NCBI GenBank assembly: GCA_022829145.1
Contig: CM040743.1
Span: forward strand, 4,242,146 to 4,306,145
Length of the DNA: 64,000 nucleotides
Direction of reading: 5' to 3'
Source of the DNA: Albula goreensis
Lineage: Eukaryota; Chordata; Actinopteri; Albuliformes; Albulidae
The position numbers and the translations under genes are program-made. Positions within the stretch are counted from its first letter, which is position 1. Each line of letters begins with the position of its first letter. The notes under the pieces were generated by a model. The model ran no database searches. It had not been told where the DNA came from and saw nothing but the letters and a program-made list of their open reading frames with translations. This document shows, one piece after another, positions 38,401 through 47,444 of this stretch.

Positions 38401-38767
38401 ACTACAAAACATGCAAGGATTTTGCTACATCCAATCAGTTCGAGATGTATTGATAAGCGCCATCAGATAACAATGTTTATTACAAATGTACATATTTATT
38501 ATAAATGTACACGTTTGCATATTTATTTCCCGGTTTCGCCGTTTGACCTACATCTTTGACAGGATGAAAAGAAAAGGTGATATGCACATACCCAGATTTC
38601 CTTTGTCGGATGGCAGGGTTGTCTTTGATTGTCTGGTTGCTTGACAGTATGTCTGTCTGTTGCCTATCAATCACCTCTAAATAGTTTATACTGCTCCTCT
38701 CAACTTCTTTCGCGTCTTCCTCAAGGAGGACTTGATTGCTTAATTTGTTGAAGACGATCGTGTTCAT
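10935..38767 (-). CDS. mkx: Mohawk homeobox transcription factor, complete six-coding-exon gene
   Basis: The coding sequence is the complement of 38592-38767, 36620-36779, 32570-32723, 28168-28500, 11378-11411 and 10935-11127. The segments total 1050 nt (349 residues plus TAG). Every junction is GT/AG and the phases agree. The product is a TALE-class homeodomain protein: basic lead-in GGKIRHKRQALQDMARPLK (64-82), PYP loop signature at 92-94, and recognition helix VSNWFANARRRLK (113-125). Family knowledge: Mohawk is a nuclear DNA-binding protein, largely a repressor, acting in tendon and ligament, muscle and palate development. The first residues MNTIVFNKLS and the C-terminal block TTSCIIQKSSHI are diagnostic of Mohawk rather than Iroquois proteins. 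The length is close to mammalian MKX (about 352 residues). The start is the first ATG of the exon encoding the conserved N-terminus. Whether this is the teleost a or b paralogue is unresolved. Confidence 0.96.
11378..11411 (-). CDS. mkx: mkx coding exon 5, a 34-nt micro-exon (residues 275-285 plus 2 nt)
   Basis: The exon is bounded by TGTTTTCAG|AGACC and GACAG|GTGAGA. It was found by asking what sequence would repair the phase mismatch between the flanking exons. Exon 4 leaves one base and exon 6 needs two upstream bases, so the missing exon must have length 1 mod 3; 34 nt fits. It reads ETLDHGSRKCD, aligning with the DTLENGSNKGE-type segment I recall from mammalian MKX. It is too short for ORF-based detection and lies only 250 bp from exon 6 across the smallest intron. 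Confidence 0.88.
12106..12333. repeat. (CA)n and (TG)n arrays in inverted arrangement
   Basis: A 30-bp CA run at 12106-12135 and a 35-bp TG run at 12299-12333 are separated by about 160 bp. They are reverse complements and could pair as a stem. Confidence 0.85.
12980..13310 (+). repeat. TG-rich degenerate microsatellite with an internal duplication
   Basis: TG blocks broken by GCATGC-type inserts. A segment GTGCATGCACAGCATGCCTG followed by TGTATG(TG)n occurs twice, near 13229 and 13272. The Cys/Val-rich and His/Thr-rich frames are artefacts. Confidence 0.8.
14133..14276 (+). repeat. Compound (CT)n(CA)n microsatellite
   Basis: A CT run passes directly into CA repeats, with the interruption CATACAGAGTCATGCACA repeated twice (about 14212 and 14244). 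Confidence 0.88.
14508..14562 (+). repeat. (TG)n microsatellite
   Basis: TG repeats with single CT and TT interruptions. Confidence 0.7.
15396..15720 (-). mobile_element. LINE/SINE 3' end, minus orientation
   Basis: Begins with ATTACATTACAGTCATTTAG and CAGATGCTCTCGTCCAAAGC, the reverse complement of the common teleost tail. The sequence beyond, to about 15720, is not tRNA-like and may be a LINE 3' untranslated part; that edge is a guess. Confidence 0.5.
18290..18600 (+). repeat. Degenerate tandem repeat of about 30 bp, about 10 units
   Basis: Recurring core TTTTCTGAGAGTGCGTTCCT followed by ATTCACTCC-like text, repeated with heavy divergence and small indels. Units start near 18296, 18328 and 18358 and continue to about 18600. 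Confidence 0.7.
19354..19485. mobile_element. Short MITE with TGGTCCCACTT termini
   Basis: Left end TGGTCCCACTTTATATTAAG, right end ATATTAAGTGGGACCA, so the terminal inverted repeat is about 17 bp with one mismatch. 132 bp long. The termini match a widespread fish MITE type I recognise by sequence; superfamily not assigned. Confidence 0.75.
20585..20622 (+). repeat. (GACG/GACA)n tetranucleotide repeat
   Basis: AGACAGACGGACGGACGGAC followed by further GACA units. Confidence 0.75.
21107..21265. mobile_element. Palindromic MITE, family 2, diverged
   Basis: Starts AAAAGTGGGCAGAGCTAA, has internal arms GTCAATCAATCGATTTCAAC and GTCTGTGATTGACAGG, and ends near CTCATCCCATTATGG, the inverted counterpart of the start. 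Confidence 0.45.
21691..21731. repeat. Perfect 16-bp inverted repeat (hairpin)
   Basis: GAACTACAGTTGCCAG at 21691-21706 and its exact reverse complement at 21716-21731, with a 9-bp loop. The arms contain ACTACAGTTGCCAGCATGC-like text, related to the ZNF143/STAF element. Confidence 0.85.
21899..22060. mobile_element. MITE family 1, decayed copy
   Basis: The left end GGCTGGCATTCAATCAACAT and the central arms GATGAGTTAATTTTCATCGT and GCTAAACTTGCAAA match the other copies. The right terminus is eroded, so the end is approximate. Confidence 0.55.
22770..22925 (+). repeat. Degenerate tetranucleotide region (GACA/GATA)
   Basis: Scattered AGAC and AGAT units including GATAGACAGACAGACAAAC; antisense Tyr/Ser/Val-rich frames are artefacts. 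Confidence 0.65.
23933..23988 (+). repeat. 28-bp tandem duplication
   Basis: TATCCACCATCACAAAATGG plus CTGCCGCA, repeated once at 23961 with two visible differences. Confidence 0.85.
24019..24140. mobile_element. Palindromic MITE, family 2
   Basis: Starts AAATGGGTGGGGCTA, carries ATTCAATCACTGGC and CAAACAATCAAAAGG, and continues to about 24140. The right end is poorly defined. Confidence 0.4.
24280..24363 (+). repeat. 42-bp tandem duplication
   Basis: CTACCCAGGCACTAAACAGA and the following 22 bp recur at 24322 almost without change. It lies inside a 153-codon open frame that has no recognisable homology. Confidence 0.88.
26435..26605 (+). mobile_element. tRNA-derived SINE copy
   Basis: The head GGCGGTGTGGTATAACGGTT matches a pol III A box. 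A degenerate B box (GGTCCATGTCTCC) begins near 26489. Next comes GGCACTGCCATTGCACCCAT, a body feature of common teleost SINEs, then the tail AAAAGCATCTGCAAATTGCC. The tRNA fold is lost, so it is not a tRNA gene. Confidence 0.8.
27585..28090 (+). repeat. 48-bp minisatellite, about 10 copies, beside mkx exon 4
   Basis: The unit CTTAACAGGATGCAGACTGT continues GGGGCCCATCCACACACTGG and AACAGTGC, repeated with a 47- or 48-bp period and few substitutions. Because 48 is a multiple of three, long repeat-coded frames stay open on both strands. The array ends about 80 bp inside the intron from the exon 4 donor at 28168. Confidence 0.93.
28168..28500 (-). CDS. mkx: mkx coding exon 4 (residues 164-274): C-terminal regulatory region
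   Basis: The acceptor ATTGGCAG completes D164, and the donor is ACCG|GTAAGG. Conserved blocks are PPPKYKSSLLHRYLNDSLHHVM (211-232) and KRNHSGSFSSNE (242-253), followed by LLSPSSSETEANFFYRT (258-274). Residues 165-205 are variable. In mammalian Mohawk the region downstream of the homeodomain contains repression domains; I infer that these conserved blocks correspond to part of them. This exon is locally more GC- and CpG-rich than the introns. A 48-bp minisatellite ends about 80 bp past its donor. Confidence 0.95.
29642..29842. mobile_element. MITE family 1 in the intron between mkx exons 3 and 4
   Basis: GGCCTGGATTCAATCAACAG at the left and AGATTCAATCCAGACC at the right are inverted matches. 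Inside, CTTCTTCACAAACACA pairs with TGTGTTTGTGAAGAA. 201 bp, no coding frame. Confidence 0.75.
30508..30637. mobile_element. Palindromic MITE, family 2
   Basis: Left GTAGAGCTCTACTCATCTGT, inner arms GAATCATTGAC / AAATCATTGAACCACTGA, and right end GGTGGCTCCTCCCATTTTTG. The right end is the inverse of the AAATGGG start of other copies. Confidence 0.5.
30895..30960 (+). repeat. Possible interspersed-repeat motif (ATGAAGGCCTGCAGACC)
   Basis: GATGAAGGCCTGCAGACCAA in this context resembles a phrase that recurs in fish repeats. No element borders are visible. Confidence 0.3.
32570..32723 (-). CDS. mkx: mkx coding exon 3 (residues 113-163): recognition helix
   Basis: The acceptor TTTTCAG precedes VSNWFANARRRLKN, the DNA-recognition helix. 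W116, N119 and R121 correspond to the near-invariant WFxNxR positions. The exon continues through TVRQPDLSWALRIKLYNKYV and QGNAERLSVSSEDSCSE, a Mohawk-specific extension. The donor is GAAG|GTACGC, leaving one base of codon 164. Confidence 0.96.
33450..33636. mobile_element. Partial MITE ending GATTTCCTGCCCTG
   Basis: The stretch TGCTAGAACAGCTGATTTTA through GAATCAGCTGGTTTAGTGTG to TTTTACTTTCTGAAGACGGG reads like the right half of a common fish non-autonomous DNA transposon. Inverted AGCTGATT / AATCAGCT arms are visible. The left terminus was not found. Confidence 0.45.
33948..34235 (+). mobile_element. Interspersed repeat with an internal triplication of about 49 bp
   Basis: The ends GGTGTCAGGATACAGTCCTG and CCAGAACATGGCTTTGACAC are inverted relatives, with ATGGC replacing the usual CTGGAGG text. 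Inside, a unit of about 49 bp (TGCTTATTTAAGTCACTGAT with GGCCGAGGAGTCC and ACACATGGTTTCC) occurs three times from about 34015. A related single-unit copy lies at 60296. Confidence 0.6.
34563..34920. mobile_element. Two adjacent or overlapping MITE family 1 copies
   Basis: The first runs from GGCCTGGATTCAATCGACAT to about 34745. The second runs from about 34733 to GACTGAATCCCAGCCT and holds the clear centre GTTTGGCAACTTCGGCGATC and TTAACTCGCCAAACTG. Both lie in an mkx intron. Confidence 0.65.
35315..35400 (+). repeat. (GATA)n microsatellite
   Basis: About 20 GATA units, with one interruption (ATGGATAATA) near 35331. Confidence 0.95.
36620..36779 (-). CDS. mkx: mkx coding exon 2 (residues 59-112): homeodomain helices 1-2
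   Basis: The acceptor is a C-rich tract ending CCACCAG|GTCTCGG. The exon encodes SRQNGGKIRHKRQALQDM, then helix 1, the three-residue loop extension with PYP at 92-94, and helix 2 ending TLVQ. It closes exactly at a codon boundary with donor CAG|GTGAGC. The three-residue loop places the protein in the TALE class. Confidence 0.96.
38592..38767 (-). CDS. mkx: mkx coding exon 1 (residues 1-58 plus 2 nt)
   Basis: The ATG lies at 38765-38767 on the complement and the exon starts MNTIVFNKLS, the conserved Mohawk N-terminus. The middle (about residues 15-48) is acidic and polar and looks poorly conserved. It ends KDNPAIRQRKSG, matching the family's lead-in to the homeodomain. The donor reads TCTGG|GTATGT, leaving two bases of codon 59. 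The open frame runs on into the intron for about 35 codons, which is read-through and not coding. Confidence 0.93.
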
Positions 38768-38834
38768 CTTTGGTAATGTTTCTTCGGACCTCTCCCGTGC
38801 GAAACCTCTTCGGAATTCAGCCTGCTACTGGAAG
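38768..38834 (-). other. mkx: Candidate 5' UTR part of the first coding exon
   Basis: Upstream of the ATG, a plausible acceptor is TGCCTTTGACAG|CTTCCAG, placing the exon edge at 38834 and giving a 67-nt leader. Alternative AGs (CTTCCAG, TAGCAG) lie a few bases further in. The bases before the ATG, ACCAAAG, give an acceptable initiation context with a purine at -3. Confidence 0.4.
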
Positions 38835-39942
38835 CTGTCAAAGGCAGTCCCGGGAACTTTTCTGTCAAATACATAAATACATATATGAATACGCACGTAT
38901 TTTACCTGCTGGTTGCTGGTTTGTAGAGGATGGGGTCTCGAAATGTATTGAGGAAAAGTGCTATCTAATCGTAATTCTGCATAGCTTAATTGCACAGGAA
39001 TTGCAAGAATTTACTACTCTTACCTCACCCATCGGGATACATCAGAGGGCATCGAATATCTTATGTTATTGTCAAATTCATCGCTATAATGCCCCCCAAT
39101 CTCTCTCTCTACTACAACAAAAACAACTACGACTACTACTACCACTACACACACACACATCTACACATACTCAGTACGTGCATTAGTGCGCCTGTATGTG
39201 TGTTTGTGTGTGTGTAATAACCAAAAGCAAAACCCCCCATGCCAATAAATATGTTTCAGTGTTACTTACTTTAACTGTAATGTCGGTTTGGCATTATTTA
39301 TTTAAAGACATCCATGCAGCAAGAATTCATGTCCAAACAAAAGATAACGTATAAGATATCACTGTAAATTACGTCAGTAATACTAGACTATTTCTGGTGC
39401 ATGCTTTAAAGTAAACAATGTCACCACACACTAAAATATCCTTGCAGACAGAGACCGAGAGTGCAAGCTTGTCTGTTGGTGGGCTACTGTTGTCTCTTAT
39501 TAATGGTCGGTTCATCTCAGACGGGTAATGCAACACTGAAGCAGACTCGTTATGCAAACAAATCGAATTTTCTACTTCATGAGCGCGAGCAACAGGTACT
39601 TTCCACACAGCAGTTTCAAGGTTTCAGTTTTGCGTTGAATAATAATTTTTAAAAAATCGAAAAACAAACAAACAAAAACGATAAGACTATGCATCGCTAC
39701 AATTTTCTCTGTAGATGAACGGTAGTAAATAATGCTAAAATTCTAAAATGTTTGCCATATATTCATGAAACTCGGTCATGGGGGTATACGTGCATTAAAG
39801 CCGTTCACTTTGCAAGTCTAGTCTTTGCAATCCAAGTCATTCAGGAAAGGGGAAAAACCGTTAGGTCCGTGATATGCCTCACAAAACCTGTCGGAAGTAC
39901 CAAGCATAACCTTGCAAGGTAATGACTAATAAAATCCGTTAC

Positions 39943-40066
39943 CTGTATAGCGCCCCTCCTGCGTCTCTCTCTACTGTATTATCCTTCACTCCGTTTTCCA
40001 TTCCCCGCTCGCATGTTCCCTCGTTCGGGTTCCTGAGCTTATATCATCAAGTCCACAGAAGCCTCT
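39943..40066 (-). other. mkx: Candidate non-coding first exon of mkx
   Basis: On the minus strand, sequence about 28-30 bp below a TATA box runs to a consensus splice donor, CTATACAG|GTAACGG, at 39943. It contains two short closed upstream frames (ATGATATAA and an 11-codon ATGCGAGCG frame) and a third ATG open to the donor. If spliced to the acceptor near 38834, that third frame would stop soon after the junction. Mammalian MKX also has a non-coding first exon. The transcription start is inferred. Confidence 0.5.
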
Positions 40067-40221
40067 CTGCTTTATTCGTCCGGCCTCGGGATAATTTTAT
40101 AGCGGGCCCGGGAATATGAATACGTTATCCTTCTCATGTTTCCTTGCATATTGGAGCGGCATGTGAACATAGAGATAATGTTCTATGCCTATTCCGCCTT
40201 GCAGGTGAGAGAGCCTATTGG
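40067..40221 (-). promoter_or_regulatory. mkx: Candidate mkx core promoter with TATA and two CCAAT boxes
   Basis: On the minus strand a TATAAAAT box lies at 40094-40101, with GC-rich GGGCCCGC immediately upstream. CCAAT boxes lie at 40150-40154 and 40217-40221, about 50 and 115 bp above the TATA box, which is normal spacing. The order CCAAT, CCAAT, TATA, exon, consensus donor all on the gene's strand supports a pol II promoter. It is assigned to mkx by position and strand only. Confidence 0.5.
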
Positions 40222-40548
40222 TGAGATGTCGCTGCGTTGCTTGTTAGGTGAATTCTGGACCGCTTCCAGCTGCTGGTAGCATAAAGAATTACTTTGTTCA
40301 AAGCAATGGACGGCAGATTTAATTCCCAGTGGGAGTCAACAGAAATGTAGCTGCAGTAGGTCCTTGCAGAATCTGCTCAAAACTTTTAGTTAAAGTCTAA
40401 TTTGTTTAGCTCTGTGAAAGGTGAAAAATGTTGGCAAGGGCAGCAAAAATGTTGAAGAAAAATAACAGCTTCTGAAAGTATATACATGAGACATTCATAA
40501 CTTCCTATTTGGTTATGTGTGTTTAAAGTGTGCAAGTAAAGCAAAATG

Positions 40549-40580
<32 letters not shown>

Positions 40581-42089
40581 CTTTTTTACAAGTAAATTAA
40601 ATAATTTTTACAGGAACCATCCAGGAAATGCATACATTATTTGCTAAATTTGTTTAGGCCAGTTAGCTTCTGTCTCCTGACCTATTACTTTGAAAATTTC
40701 CAAAATCCACGGTTTACTGTTGGGATAAGGTTAGAGAAATTTGACAGCTGCTGTAACAAGAGGACAAATGTACTCAGCTCAGACGTAATCAAATGCGCAT
40801 TGGCATCATTCCAGCACCTATGGTACCTAAGGTATGGCAAAAGGACAGCACATAGCATCACTAGGCTGTAAAAACACAATATGAATATTGATTTTAAATA
40901 TGAACATGGATTCTGACATGTTGAGGGTAAAAATAGAAGTGTTCGACCCATTTCATGTTAAGCCATTGCAATGATGTTAGTAAAGGGCTGGGATGAATTT
41001 ATGTAGGAGATTTCCAAAATCTGACCATGAAGCTACTGTATGGCAATTACTGTACCAGTCCATACCCAAATGACTGTTATCAGAGCGCAGATGTCTATTG
41101 TTCAGTAATGCTTATGGGTTAGACCACAAGCTGTAGCAAATGGCTGGCTAGCAACTACAGTAGCAAAGAAGGCTATTTTTGTGCTATGGACACTGAAACG
41201 TTGAACATTTCAAAGCGGTAGGTCTGTTGGTCTCAGACATTTTTGCTGTTATTTGGAGCAAGGTTTATTCTTAGTCATATCTCATTGACTCTCATTTAGT
41301 CTGATGACTCTTAACCGTAGTCCAGTGAATTGTTCAGAAGATTCTCTGGAATGAGCAAACAGAGAAGAAGCCCTCGTGGGTTTCTCTAGTCCTGAGGTCT
41401 TAACTGCCAAAACGTTGCAGTACTCCTTTAAAAAAAGGTTTAAGATAAACACTACTAGGTAATGACTGGGAAAGACACCAAATAAGTATCATTAATGTAT
41501 TTCATTGGCTGTCATGCGGTGAGGCAAACACGTCATGTAAATCATTATTGGAATGGATTTTAGGTGCGGAATTTATACTCAACATCTTAAAATTAACTGG
41601 ACTTCTTTTCACACCCCCCACCCCCCCTACCCCTTGTCAAGACCATTAATCAAATTATTAACCCCATTACAAGGTAACTTCAGACTACCCCACAGAACGG
41701 TTATTGCCTGGACCCATTATGCAGTCTGCCGTAACACACGCCGTTTGGCATGCAAACCGGCGGGGTCAGCGTTGTGCGCGGGGTTTATTTTTTTGTCTTT
41801 TCTTTATGGAATAATGTGGTATAAATCATGCAAATCGCTGTTTCCTGGCATGGGATCCGCGCTGCCTGAAGACTGCAGCTGAAGGAGATTTGGTTGTTGT
41901 GGAGTGATTCTGACAGATGCTGTAATAATGACTCCAGTACTGCTATAATCAGAGGCTGAGTGACTGTTTTCAAAGTGCCCCCGACCCCCCACCCTACCCC
42001 TCCCTCAAAAACACAGCTAAGGGGGCTTTCGGGAGGTGCACAGAGTCAAGGCTCATGTTTGCAGAGTGCAGTTGTGTCTCCCGCGGCCA

Positions 42090-42122
42090 GGGGGCTGGGG
42101 CTGGGGGCTGGGGGCTGGGGGG
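42090..42122 (+). other. G-quadruplex-prone tract
   Basis: Five runs of four to six G separated by CT dinucleotides within 33 bp, which satisfies the usual four-run, short-loop pattern. Confidence 0.8.
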
Positions 42123-42334
42123 AGTTTTTGCGCCATTACCAACTGTGGCCAGAGACACTGAACCTGCAGAAGCTGTGAAAGGTGACCGCAATATCAATTT
42201 TCGCTGTTTGTTTTCACAATAATTATCACACTTTGACAAAGCAAAAAAGGATTATAAATTATACATAAAAATATATTTCCCTGTGAACAACAGCTCCAAT
42301 ACCTCTACTACTAATACTAATAATACTAATAATA

Positions 42335-42560
42335 ATAAACTTTATTTGTATAGCACCTTTCATACACAAAATGCAGCTCAAAGTGCTTTACAATAAAGAA
42401 ATTACATGCGCCGTGTCCTTCACATGAAAATAGACATAGAATGAACATAAAAACAGGGATAGAATGCTGTAATTAATATAACAAATAAGATGAAAATAAA
42501 GATGAAAGTAGAATGAAATAAAATAAAAATAAAGTAAAAATGGAATACATAAGAAAATCA
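42335..42560 (+). mobile_element. Interspersed repeat with TTTATTTGTATAGCACCTTT motif
   Basis: AAACTTTATTTGTATAGCAC followed by CTTTCATACACAAAATGCAG and CTCAAAGTGCTTTACAATAA is a phrase found widely in fish repeats, after an ATA-rich simple stretch. The AT-rich body to about 42560 is probably the same element. Confidence 0.55.
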
Positions 42561-42864
42561 ACATTTTCAACATTTTAGAAGTAGTGCAGCAGCGCATAAG
42601 TGCAAAACAGAAGTGTGAAAAAGACAATGATTCAGCTGGGCCTTAAGATGGCCAGGAGCTGCAAAAAAGAAGTTAATCGGTGTCATTAATAGGCTTGGGA
42701 GAGGTGGGGGTGCTGGGGGTGGGTGGGTGCCAAATATTTTAATTGAGCCAGGATTCCTGGCAGTGTCTCTGACCACAGGTATACTTTAATGAGGCAACAA
42801 ATGCACTGCTCTCTAGCGGCCTCTCCAGGCAGGCCAGAGACCTGCAGGTTTTGTGAACTGCACA

Positions 42865-42910
42865 TCGCATTACAGTCATTCAGCAGATATTCTCATCCAG
42901 AAAGACTAAT
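42865..42910 (-). mobile_element. SINE/LINE tail fragment
   Basis: GCATTACAGTCATTCAGCAG and ATATTCTCATCCAGAAAGAC are the reverse complement of the teleost tail, with several substitutions. Confidence 0.5.
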
Positions 42911-43922
42911 ATTAAGTTATATTGAGGGGTAATTTTAGGTGCATCCACCTGATTAAGAGTCAATGCAAGATCTTAGCTAGCCGCATGTCTATGTCAGCAA
43001 GTCATCTAAGCAGCATCACGTAACAATGAACTGTGCATAGTGTAGGATTCACACTCCTCCACTGGCACAGGCAATAAGGGACTGGTGCCGCCTCTGCAGA
43101 GTGAAAAAAAGCAGGGCGAGTCATGATGACAATGGGAGGAGTCACTCATGCGCCTGTGAGAGAGGTTTGCAGTGGGCAAAGGGTGGCAACTCAGTTTAAC
43201 CCTAGCAGGAAAAAGGGGGAATATTTTCTTTTTTAAAAACCAGCCCTCTTGGGGATTGTGGGATGGTTTGAGAGGCCGCCTAAACTCCCTGTTGATGACT
43301 TCTCTGAAATGGCCTCACACTTAAAATATGGTCAACACATTAAATATACAGGGAATTCCTGGCCTTAATATGCACTTTGTAATGTATGCCATAATTACCT
43401 TGTGAGTCGCTCTGTTCAACAGCTTTTCCCTACACATCATGTTACCATGTTTTGGTGCTGTTAGAGCACCCTTGTTATTTTTTGCTCCTCGTATGTCTTC
43501 AAACATATATTATCTTTGGATTCCTCTTACATGCTTGTTTCCTATATCAGGATGTCTCTATGGCCAGCAGGGGAGCACACTAATTTTCAGAGGTGGGGTT
43601 CAATGTATGGAAAAACTTTCCGCACATGGACCTTCTCTGTATATGAAATTACTGACAGATATGTTTGGAGCGCATAAACTCCAGATATCTCCCTAAATGT
43701 TTCCAAACCAGAAATATAAAGACCAAGAAATCTCTGTTGGACCAAATGTTGGACCTCTGTGCTCAGTGAAGGGTGAAAATATGAAACAACAAAACGTAGT
43801 AATAGCATACATACAGTGAAAGCCTGTTGGACAGGGTGACTCACAAAGTCATTACGGAAAACAGCACCAACATGCAAAGAAATATGGATAATTACAAGAC
43901 CTGGAGCAGAGCAGCACCGTAC

Positions 43923-44090
43923 CTTTAGGGTCTGATTTACTAAAGCATTTAGTACATGCAAAAACACCAACAGAGCATGTGATTGGTTGAGGTAATTTGT
44001 TCGCTCCAATCACAAATCATGTCACTGAAGTTGCATGTGCAAAATGTTTAACACGTGCTTTAACAAGGCTTTGTTAGATCTGGCCCTTAG
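43923..44090. mobile_element. MITE of 168 bp
   Basis: Left end CTTTAGGGTCTGATTTACTA and right end TGTTAGATCTGGCCCTTAG are imperfect inverted repeats of about 24 bp. Inside, CATGTGATTGGTTGAGG and TCCAATCACAAATCATG form a second inverted pair. Confidence 0.65.
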
Positions 44091-45002
44091 CTGAGGCAAA
44101 GTCAGTCAGACTCAGGCATCAGAAAAGCGAGTCAAACAGGATATCCTGTGTGTGAATACTCAGAATGCGCGTTGTGACAGGCCTGGGAGGGTAGCGTAAA
44201 TTATTACGCATGAAGACACTGATCGCACCCCCCTGGCATGACAAACCAATGAGAAATCAAGCAAAGCCACATCGCAGGATGGGGTTGTGGGGTTGCTATT
44301 GGATACGGGATTAGCTCCAGATGCGCCTCCAGTCTCCGCAAAGGAAGCACCTTTGATGTTGTCTTTCAACCGTAAGGTCTATGTAACGTTGTCTCTTTCC
44401 TACTGGGCGCTACAATCTATCATGCACCTCACATGAAATAAAATTCCTTCGCCAACCCGACGTCAGTGCCCCAGCGCGACATATGCCTGTGCATAACATT
44501 CATATGAAATTTGAAGGTAACATGTCAAATGCCTCACCGGGAAACCAAACTGCTTTACAAACTGAAAAAGAACACACCCAGTCCTGCCTGGCGGCTAGCT
44601 GACTTTGGGGTGCCTCCAGAACGACGTCGTTGTCCACACAGGTGAGGCCCACGCGACAAGCTTCCTGTCTGTGACCTTGGTCGACGCAAGTAACTCTAAC
44701 GGTCACCGTTCATTTAGATTTTTATCAATGTTCATTTTCTGTTGTCAAAGCTCTACCAAAAATGTTTTGAGTCACAAATACACCAACCCTGCAGACAATA
44801 GCAAAATTCTAGCTGATCACTTAACATTTCAAATGAAACATCAAATTTTCGTCAATGATCAGAACAAAATGATTATTTCATTTGATGGTACTTTTTGCTT
44901 TGAAAATTCACAGAGATTTTCCAGGAGTATTCTCAATTTTGAACTCGGGGAGAGAGGTCTAGGAAGGGGTGCTGCAGCCAACACGCTCTGAATCTAACAG
45001 GT

Positions 45003-45102
45003 AGAGAGCAGGAGAGAGAGGAAGAGAGAGGGAGAGAGGGAAAGAGAGAGAGAGGGAAAGAGAGAGAGAGAGAGGGACAGAGAGAGAGAGAGAGAGAGGG
45101 AC

Positions 45103-45135
<33 letters not shown>
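45003..45135 (+). repeat. (GA)n purine tract
   Basis: AGAGAG repeats with GGGA and GGGAC interruptions over about 130 bp. Confidence 0.9.
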
Positions 45136-47444
45136 TTTCTTGGTTTCAGCATCATTCGCAGGGCAGAGAGACAGATCTAGGCTCTTGTTATCTGGCCAGA
45201 CAGTTTAGCAGCGAGAATCTCAGAGCCAAAGACACATCAACGTATTTGGCATCCATCAAGTGAGTGGAACTCATTACTTTTTATTTCTTTATTTTAAATT
45301 AGGTTTTCTTTTGGACCGTGAAGCCTGGTTTTATGTTTTCTATTTCAGCCACGATATCAGCTTAAATTGACAATTGTGAGTTTTATATATATAAAAAAAT
45401 GAATAAATAACTAAATTACATACTTGGATTTGCTGGTCATATTATTTGGACATGACGTCTGCTACATAACAAAATTTCATACAAATAATAGGCATTTTAT
45501 TAGAGGTACATATGTTCATGAATAGTATTGTTGTATTTTTTTTCATTGGGTAAAGAATAAATTAGCTCTTTATAGGGGCCATTTATGATGTCATAGGTTC
45601 TGACTTTTTGACCCAATGCCATACCAGACATTATAGCCAACAGTACCAGGCAGCTTCCTCTTACAGCAATATCTAAAGTAAAGTGGTGTGATGTCAAAAT
45701 TGAGTCATATTTCTTTTATTTCTTTTAAATAGATTTCTAAACAGAACAGAAAGAGACAGACCACCTAAGGGGAAAAAAAGATTAATAAATACTAGAAGAA
45801 GTGATAAGATACTAATAAAAACCAGGAAAGCAGTCGTATTTCACATTGGATTTGGGGTAAACCACTAAGAAATGCCCCCAGGTTTACTGCGGACTGGAGT
45901 CCTCGCAGCTGCTGCGCGTGAAGGTGCTCACGCGCCAGCCTACTTACTGCCTTGGATGTAGGACACCGCGCGCTCGGTTTCCCTGGTGACTCCGTCCCGC
46001 TACTCCTAACATCTCACTCCTGCTCCAAAGCTAATGAAAACAAGAACGATGAAAAGGATCGCATGATTTGTGGTCGGATACCGTGGCAACCGGTCAGGTT
46101 GGTTGAGAGCTCAGCGAGAAGAAGACGAAGGAGCAGAAAGAAAAAAAAATCTTTGGTTTATGGCTCCCAGTTGTGTGTGCGCAGTGCGCTTGACTCGAGG
46201 GGCGGCATCCGGAGTTCTAGCCAGGGAGAGAGGTAGATCTGTTTATCAAGTCGAGAGCTTAGCCCAGTAAAGCCAGTGGTCCACAGGTCAGTGGGAAACT
46301 ACAGCAATCCCATGATCGCTCTGTTGCTGTTGCAGCAGGTACATGGGGAGCTTAATTTGAGCTCCCCATAGGTTAAACACATAACTTTCCTCTCTTACGC
46401 TGTAGACTACATATGTATCCCCATACTTTATTTTTCTGTTCTTTTTACTTAGCGATATTGTAATTCCAGCTATTAGTTTAAGAGGTAAATATACCATGTC
46501 AGGATTCGAGCTCATATGCTGCACTTTACGGAACTGTTTTGGCAAACGTTCCACTTCCTTGTCAGAAGTGGAGAAATTGGTGTTTCTTATACGCGCTGTC
46601 CATGTTCAGTTTCAGTCGAAGATTAATGTCTTACGCGGTACCCACCTACATACTTCATGGAGATCATACGAGGTTGTGGTATTTACTTACTTATTTATTT
46701 GTTTATTCACTGCCATTGCCAGTGGGTAATTTATGTTTTATAGACGGGAATGTGGGCATTTATTAGGGCAATGAAATGTTTTCTTTTAAATGCCTTGAAA
46801 CCACCCAGCAACACAAATTAATTTCATGATGTATTTAACCTTTAAGAAGTATTAAATTCTGGGAACCCATGACCCCGGGGCAGGAAACTGATGTTCCGTA
46901 ATGCGCTGTGTAAACACTATGGGACCAAAAAAAAAAAAAAAAAAAAACCGGCAAGTAAGTCAGAGCCGACTAAATTATAATGCCATATTTCAAAATTAGA
47001 AACGATGCTGTGCAGTTCTCCGTGTCACTGACTCAACATTTTCTGTTTCTCGTCTTCGCAATGCATCGTGGGAACCTTGCACACATAGGGTTGTGCTGTT
47101 TTTAATGGCAGTGACGTTGCCAGTGGCTCGTTCAGAAGCTATATTAAAATAGCACTTATGGTATTTTTCACTGCCTGATGAAGAAAACCACTTCTTGGGA
47201 AGGAACTGCTGCAGTTTGTTTGTAGCCTTATTTTTAAAAATGAAGACAGCGCCTGGGCCAATCAAATTTGATATATATTTTTTTAAAACCTGAAATACGT
47301 TAAATGAAAAACAGCTTAATGTTCTGGAGCTGAGTTATATTTTACCATACATTATACAGTGCCTTTGTCAACAGCGACGGCAATTTATGTTTAATTATGG
47401 GTTTACCATTTGTCTGTCGAGTTCATTTTAGCTATGAAACCCAT

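Noticed and set aside
38480..38591. Continuation of the first mkx exon to a 95-codon protein
   Set aside because: A consensus donor (GG|GTATGT) occurs exactly where family similarity ends, and the next exon joins in phase.
43587..44009. 140-codon minus-strand frame
   Set aside because: No recognisable domain, and its upstream part lies in a MITE (43923-44090).
44605..44991. 128-codon plus-strand frame beginning in a CpG-containing stretch
   Set aside because: No domain or homology is recognised; donor-like CAGGTGAGG near 44639 is isolated evidence.
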